Made by a program: the position numbers and the translations under genes. The notes beneath the pieces were generated by a model. That model saw only the letters and a program-made list of their open reading frames with translations. It did not search any database and was not told where the DNA came from. A stretch of DNA of 9,068 nucleotides, taken from the NCBI GenBank assembly GCA_964412235.1, contig CAYPNT010000100.1, forward strand, positions 1-9,068, written 5' to 3'. Shown here in pieces: positions 5,422 to 9,068 of this stretch (position 1 is its first letter; each line of letters starts with the position of its first letter). This DNA comes from JAYZQT01 sp964412235. Its GTDB lineage: Bacteria; Pseudomonadota; Alphaproteobacteria; MPNO01; UBA830.

Positions 5422-6921
5422 TTATGCTTTTGCTGACTTTTTGATCCGTAAGATCAGTAATACGGGGATAGGAAGGAAAGCGCCGAGTGCGTATAGGATA
5501 AAAGAGTTCAGATATCCAATCATCCCCGCCTGTATGGATATTTCGTTTGCGAGCTCCGTTAGTCCTGAGACATTATTAATGTTAACGTTTTGATCGATAA
5601 TTGGGCGGGTAAATGTTTCGCTATAGGGTGTGGCCAATTCTGACAACTCAGAATAATTTACTTTCGATGTTCTAAGGACAACCATAACGTTAAGAGCAAT
5701 AAAAATACTGCTTCCGTAGTTACGCACGAGATGAAAGAAGGCGGTTCCGTCGGGCACCAGTTTTGGGTCTAACGTAGAGAATGCGACGACCGATAAAGGG
5801 ACCCACATAAGACCACACCCTGCACCCTGAAGGACGCCCAACCACGACACGAATGCGACACTGATATTGGTATCGAAGGTTGCAGAAATTATTCCAGAAA
5901 ACCCAATCAGAAGTAGCCCGATAACTATACCGAAGCGGGGGTCGAGTTTTGAAAAGCGAGCGACTATGAAAAAACCGAAGAATATTCCGACGCTCCTCAT
6001 CGCCAAGATAAAGCCGATGTCGGAATCGGGATAGCCGGCGTAGCTTTGCAGCATATTCGGTAGAACGACTGTCGGCGTCACGTTTAACATCCCGTATACA
6101 AAGACAAGAAAAAGGCCAATAGAGTAGTTACGGTCTATAAAAAGTCTTGGATTAACGAAAGGCTTTTTGTGGAATATCGAATGTACAACGAAAAAATAAA
6201 GGCTGAGCAGAAGAGCCAGACCCAATAACACCATAGTTTTGTTTTCAAACCAGTCGAGGCGCTCTCCGCGATCCAGTATGAGCTGCAAACAACAAACGGC
6301 GATCGACAATACAATGAACCCGGTCCAGTCCAGCTTAAACCGCTCTGAACGAACACCGTCTTTGATGCAGGCGACGACGCCAATGAGCGCGCAGACGCAG
6401 ACGGGCAATAGGAGATAAAATGTCCAACGCCAACTATATTCCTCTGCCATATATCCACCCAACGCTGGAGCGAGCCCCGGACCTATAACAACCGACATAC
6501 CCCATACGCTCATTGCCATCGCGCGTTTGTCTGGTTCGTGGTATGTATTTAAAATCACAGCTTGAGCGATAGGTACCATAGGGGCTCCAAATGCACCTTG
6601 CCCAATTCGGTACAGAAGTAGCGGCTCTAGCGTGGTGCAGATGGCGCACATATACGTCGAGATCGTAAATCCAACCACGCACCAAATTAACGTTTGGCGT
6701 TGGCCCCATCTTGCGACCAGCCACCCCGTCAGTGGCGTGAAAATCGCCGTTGCAACAATGTTAAGGGTGACAACCCAAGAAATTTGATCTGGAGTAGCAG
6801 AGAGAGCGCCCTGCATTTGAGGTAGTGCTACGTTCACGATTGTTAGCGTACAAATATAGACGGCCGTTACCAGTGACATCACCAGTAAAATAACAACCCG
6901 CGGATATCCCCTATCGGTCAT
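5422..6921 (-). CDS. MFS transporter, DHA2 (EmrB/QacA-like) family
   Basis: 499 residues, very hydrophobic, with about 14 predicted membrane segments by eye, fitting the 14-helix drug:proton antiporter group (DHA2). 'GWLVARWGQR' (66-75) is motif A after helix 2. 'GPGLAPALGG' (147-156) is motif C of helix 5, the antiporter signature. 'AMAMSVWGMSVVIGPGLAPA', the 'SWRWTFYLLLP' that follows, and 'LDRGERLDWF' (216-225) are EmrB-like. A long periplasmic-type loop (about 418-465) precedes the last helix. Family knowledge: proton-driven export of amphipathic toxic compounds; EmrB-like proteins often pair with an EmrA/HlyD adaptor, which is absent here. The ATG at 6921 lacks a clear Shine-Dalgarno. 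It lies 37 nt after the monooxygenase gene, so it probably serves this pathway by exporting a product or toxic intermediate, though uptake cannot be excluded. Confidence 0.93.
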   Translation of the reverse strand: MTDRGYPRVVILLVMSLVTAVYICTLTIVNVALPQMQGALSATPDQISWVVTLNIVATAIFTPLTGWLVARWGQRQTLIWCVVGFTISTYMCAICTTLEPLLLYRIGQGAFGAPMVPIAQAVILNTYHEPDKRAMAMSVWGMSVVIGPGLAPALGGYMAEEYSWRWTFYLLLPVCVCALIGVVACIKDGVRSERFKLDWTGFIVLSIAVCCLQLILDRGERLDWFENKTMVLLGLALLLSLYFFVVHSIFHKKPFVNPRLFIDRNYSIGLFLVFVYGMLNVTPTVVLPNMLQSYAGYPDSDIGFILAMRSVGIFFGFFIVARFSKLDPRFGIVIGLLLIGFSGIISATFDTNISVAFVSWLGVLQGAGCGLMWVPLSVVAFSTLDPKLVPDGTAFFHLVRNYGSSIFIALNVMVVLRTSKVNYSELSELATPYSETFTRPIIDQNVNINNVSGLTELANEISIQAGMIGYLNSFILYALGAFLPIPVLLILRIKKSAKA

Positions 6922-6958
6922 GGGCTCAGTTTACAGGATTTCGGGACTATGCTTCGTT

Positions 6959-8059
6959 TCATAACATACTGGGCTCACGGAGACCGGCACGTTCCATGCG
7001 CGGCAAAAGCTCTGCCTGTATAAACGGTAACTCGTCAATGTAATTGACCATTCCGATCGCCATACCGTTCAAACCCGCGTCGGCCATCTTCTGGAAGGTC
7101 TTTGAGATACTATCGGGGCTACCTACTACCGGAAATGTGCCCACACCGCTTATGAGCCGTTCTTTCATTTCCGCAAGTACTTTTGTAGGAATAGATTGAG
7201 ATTGCTGGCGAATAGAAAGTATATGTTCAACGGCGTCCCAGTCACCCATCTCGTGAACAATGTAATGGTAGTAATCCCGAGCCTCTTTGACCGACGGACG
7301 ACAAACGACATGGCCACTGGCGTAAATACCAATATTTCGGTGACGTATAGTTTTACGGAGAGTACTTATCTCGCCTTCTAAGCTCTCGACGTTTGATAGA
7401 GCCATAAACAAACAATCGACATTTTCCGCCGCGAATTTCCGACCTGCGGGTGAAGAACCTGCGCTCATCAAAAGAGGATGAGCGCCGCCATATGGTTTGG
7501 GTTTTAGGAACACTTTTTTTAAGTCAAAATAATTACCCTTAAAATCAAAAGGACTATTTTCCGTCCAAATTCGCCTGACAATCTGAACCCATTCTTGGCT
7601 GTACGCATAGCGCTCATCATGTTCCAAGAGGTCAATCCCAAACATTTCAAACTCACCGGCATTCCAGCCCGATACAAGATTTAATCCAAAACGACCGCGA
7701 CCAGCGTGATCGGCGGAAATCATCTGCTTCGCGGCTAAAACAGGGTTGACTAGAGGCACATGAACAGTACCAAAAACCGTTATTTTATCAGTGTTCGCCA
7801 ACATTCCCGTGGCCCATGTTAGTGTTTCCAGAACCTCTCCCTGTGTGTTGGTTTGACCGCGATAGCCATGCCATCGGGCAATTGGCAGCGTAAACTCAAG
7901 TCCCGCTCTTTCACCCATCTGGGTTACATTCACATTGTTTTCCCATGTGGCATCCCAACGTTCTGGAACCTTTGTCATGGCCAACCCACCGGAACCATTG
8001 GTACAGAACAGCCCCAGCTTAAATCGATTAGAATTTTGCATTCGGGTTAACGGTCGCAT
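6959..8059 (-). CDS. luciferase-like flavin monooxygenase (LLM class)
   Basis: 366 residues, a full-length TIM-barrel enzyme of the bacterial luciferase-like superfamily. The region 'GRGRFGLNLVSGWNAGEFEMFG', read in parts at about 120-141, is the hallmark of the SsuD/RutA-like FMNH2-dependent group. 'RRIWTENSPFDFKGNYFDL' (162-180), 'KPKPYGGAHPLLMSAGSSPA' (186-205) and the late 'VVGSPDSISKTF' (311-322) support it. Family knowledge: these use reduced flavin (FMNH2, or F420 in some actinobacterial relatives) and O2 to cleave C-S bonds, open N-heterocycles or oxidise alkanes and sulfones. Similarity to RutA is in layout only, with no rut genes nearby, so no pyrimidine role is claimed. No flavin reductase is seen. 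The ATG at 8059 and another at 8041 are both possible, with a weak Shine-Dalgarno. Second gene of the leftward run, 72 nt after PhyH copy 2 and 37 nt before the transporter. Confidence 0.93.
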   Translation of the reverse strand: MRPLTRMQNSNRFKLGLFCTNGSGGLAMTKVPERWDATWENNVNVTQMGERAGLEFTLPIARWHGYRGQTNTQGEVLETLTWATGMLANTDKITVFGTVHVPLVNPVLAAKQMISADHAGRGRFGLNLVSGWNAGEFEMFGIDLLEHDERYAYSQEWVQIVRRIWTENSPFDFKGNYFDLKKVFLKPKPYGGAHPLLMSAGSSPAGRKFAAENVDCLFMALSNVESLEGEISTLRKTIRHRNIGIYASGHVVCRPSVKEARDYYHYIVHEMGDWDAVEHILSIRQQSQSIPTKVLAEMKERLISGVGTFPVVGSPDSISKTFQKMADAGLNGMAIGMVNYIDELPFIQAELLPRMERAGLREPSML

Positions 8060-8131
8060 TACGGGCTTTCTGCGCGCTAAGATGTTAGGTTGGGGCGGAA
8101 CAGAATTTTCTTTTTGAAGGGATTTCTATAT

Positions 8132-8983
8132 TTATGTGCGTGCGGGTTTGTCGGAAAATGTTCCCTCTCGTCCGCGCTGGAAGAACTCTGCCCTCATTGA
8201 GTCCATCATTGCCAACGCTTCTGCGTCGAATTCTTTTTTTGGAGCTGTTTCGTGGTCCCAGTGGCCGTGTGTGTCGACCCCCCGAACTAGGGAAGCAGTG
8301 GGTCGCGTTTTAGTTTTGTTATAACCAACACGTTGGACGTCGGGTGAAATATAATGGATAGAGAGCCCAATCCGACGGTGGTCTGAATTGTTTGGATCCG
8401 AGCCGTGTACAATCGCCTCGTGGTGCAGAGAAAATTGTCCTGGCTCTAAAATCATCGGTACCGCTTTATTTTTATCAACGTTTTTTATCGTTTGACCTCT
8501 TACGAGAAGATTATATTGGTTGGGTTCGTTTACAAATGCTAAATTTTTGTCGCTTCTATGTGATCCAGGTAACACTCTAACGCAGCCAGATTGAAGATTG
8601 CTGGGAGTAAACGCCAGCCAAGCGGTGCATGTTTCGGATGGGTCTAACCCATAATAGTAACTGTCTTGATGCCAGGACACGAAACGGGGATCACGAGCAT
8701 TTTTTTGGAAGAAACCGGTTCCCCAACATAGTAAATTTGGCCCGAGCACGTCTTCCACCGCGTCTAATATTTTTGGATGCCGCACGACGTTATTTAGCCA
8801 TTTGAACGGCAGATGCGCCTTGAATACTAATTTTTCTTGAGCCTCGCATTCGTATTCGGCCTCGAATTCTTCCACTTTCAACGTCAGATTCGCCGCGTCA
8901 TCGCTCGACATGGCTTGTACTGGAAAAACGTATCCCTTGTCATGGTATTGCTGTATTTGGTCGTTTGTCAGAATTTTGCCCAT
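8132..8983 (-). CDS. phytanoyl-CoA dioxygenase (PhyH) family protein, copy 2
   Basis: 283 residues, full length, with an intact Fe(II)/2-oxoglutarate site. The HxD pair is His105/Asp107 in 'VSWHQDSYYYG', the distal histidine is His193 in 'HHEAIVHGSDPN' and Arg204 in 'RRIGLSIHYIS' is the co-substrate anchor. The core 'TAWLAFTPSNLQSGCVRVLP' (120-139) with 'GSHR' is canonical. The N-terminal 'TNDQIQQYHDKGYVFP' is the usual PhyH lead-in. It differs from copy 1 outside the motifs and lacks its insert (88 rather than 95 residues from HxD to distal His), so the two are not a recent duplication and probably act on different substrates or steps. The ATG is preceded by AGGA at about 8 nt. It is the first complete gene of the leftward run towards the monooxygenase, transporter and Rieske genes. 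Confidence 0.94.
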   Translation of the reverse strand: MGKILTNDQIQQYHDKGYVFPVQAMSSDDAANLTLKVEEFEAEYECEAQEKLVFKAHLPFKWLNNVVRHPKILDAVEDVLGPNLLCWGTGFFQKNARDPRFVSWHQDSYYYGLDPSETCTAWLAFTPSNLQSGCVRVLPGSHRSDKNLAFVNEPNQYNLLVRGQTIKNVDKNKAVPMILEPGQFSLHHEAIVHGSDPNNSDHRRIGLSIHYISPDVQRVGYNKTKTRPTASLVRGVDTHGHWDHETAPKKEFDAEALAMMDSMRAEFFQRGREGTFSDKPART

Positions 8984-9003
8984 TGCCTATTTCCTATTTG
9001 ACT

Positions 9004-9029
9004 GGATCATATGATTGGAAAACTGATCC
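9004..9029. repeat. inverted repeat upstream of PhyH copy 2
   Basis: GGATCA (9004-9009) and TGATCC (9024-9029) are exact inverted arms 14 nt apart, and the overlapping ATCATATGAT (9006-9015) is a perfect 10-bp palindrome. The site is 20-45 nt before the start of PhyH copy 2, so it could be an operator for this run. It may instead overlap the end of an upstream gene. Confidence 0.3.
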
Positions 9030-9068
9030 TCTCTAAACCCCGAATGGTGGTGATGCGCCCGTCCTCCA
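9007..9068 (-). CDS. possible C-terminal end of an upstream gene
   Basis: On the minus strand the frame entering at the window edge is open for 19 codons, reading EDGRITTIRGLERISFPII, and ends in TGA at 9009-9007, 23 nt before the PhyH copy 2 start. The residue mix and the short spacing suit an operon partner whose 3' end is here. A second frame, rich in His and ending in TAG at 8987, is also open, so the choice is not secure. No family is recognised from so short a piece. Confidence 0.3.
   Translation of the reverse strand, partial: EDGRITTIRGLERISFPII

Noticed and set aside
6959..8059. Calling the flavin monooxygenase RutA or SsuD
   Set aside because: The shared blocks are common to the wider LLM group and no companion genes of those pathways are present.
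8995..9002. TATTTGAC shared with an arm of the 2638-2665 dyad as a second operator copy
   Set aside because: Only 8 bases match and the complementary arm is missing, so it is likely chance.

Overview
The window looks like an accessory metabolic island from a free-living bacterium. Genes are tightly packed, several have clear Shine-Dalgarno sites, and base composition is moderate (mid-40s percent GC by eye). The gene families (TauD/TfdA, PhyH, Rieske, luciferase-like monooxygenase, FAH, DHA2 transporter) are common in marine and soil Alpha- and Gammaproteobacteria and in marine SAR202-type Chloroflexi. Nothing here fixes the taxon. No tRNA, rRNA, CRISPR array, insertion sequence or integrase was seen.

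Layout, left to right. (1) The 3' end of a TauD/TfdA-type 2-oxoglutarate dioxygenase, rightward, ending at 115. (2) A leftward three-gene cassette: PhyH-family dioxygenase (2518-1658), DUF1857/AtaL-like SRPBCC protein (1671-1192, overlapping the first gene by 14 nt) and FAH-family hydrolase (1147-230). (3) A divergent control region (2519-2711) with a perfect 12+4+12 inverted repeat at 2638-2665 and a perfect 10-bp palindrome at 2561-2570. (4) Two rightward genes: a split-barrel flavin protein of the PPOX superfamily (2712-3350) and a small cupin (3530-4042). (5) A leftward four-gene run, in transcription order: a second PhyH-family dioxygenase (8983-8132), a luciferase-like flavin monooxygenase (8059-6959), a DHA2-type MFS transporter (6921-5422) and a Rieske oxygenase alpha subunit (5305-4127). 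A possible upstream partner gene may end at about 9007.

Functional reading. About 9 kb holds four non-heme iron oxygenases (TauD-like, two PhyH, one Rieske), one flavin monooxygenase, a second likely flavoprotein, a cupin, a C-C bond hydrolase candidate, a small-molecule-binding-fold protein and one multidrug-type transporter. The simplest inference is one dedicated oxidative pathway, catabolic or tailoring, for a small organic molecule. Oxygenases would functionalise it, FAH would cleave or hydrate a keto-acid-type intermediate, and the MFS protein would move substrate, product or a toxic intermediate. The substrate cannot be read from the sequence. The Rieske electron-transfer partners, the flavin reductase for the luciferase-like enzyme and any transcription regulator are all absent and must lie elsewhere. 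The main non-coding signal is the operator-like palindrome between the divergent PhyH and PPOX genes.
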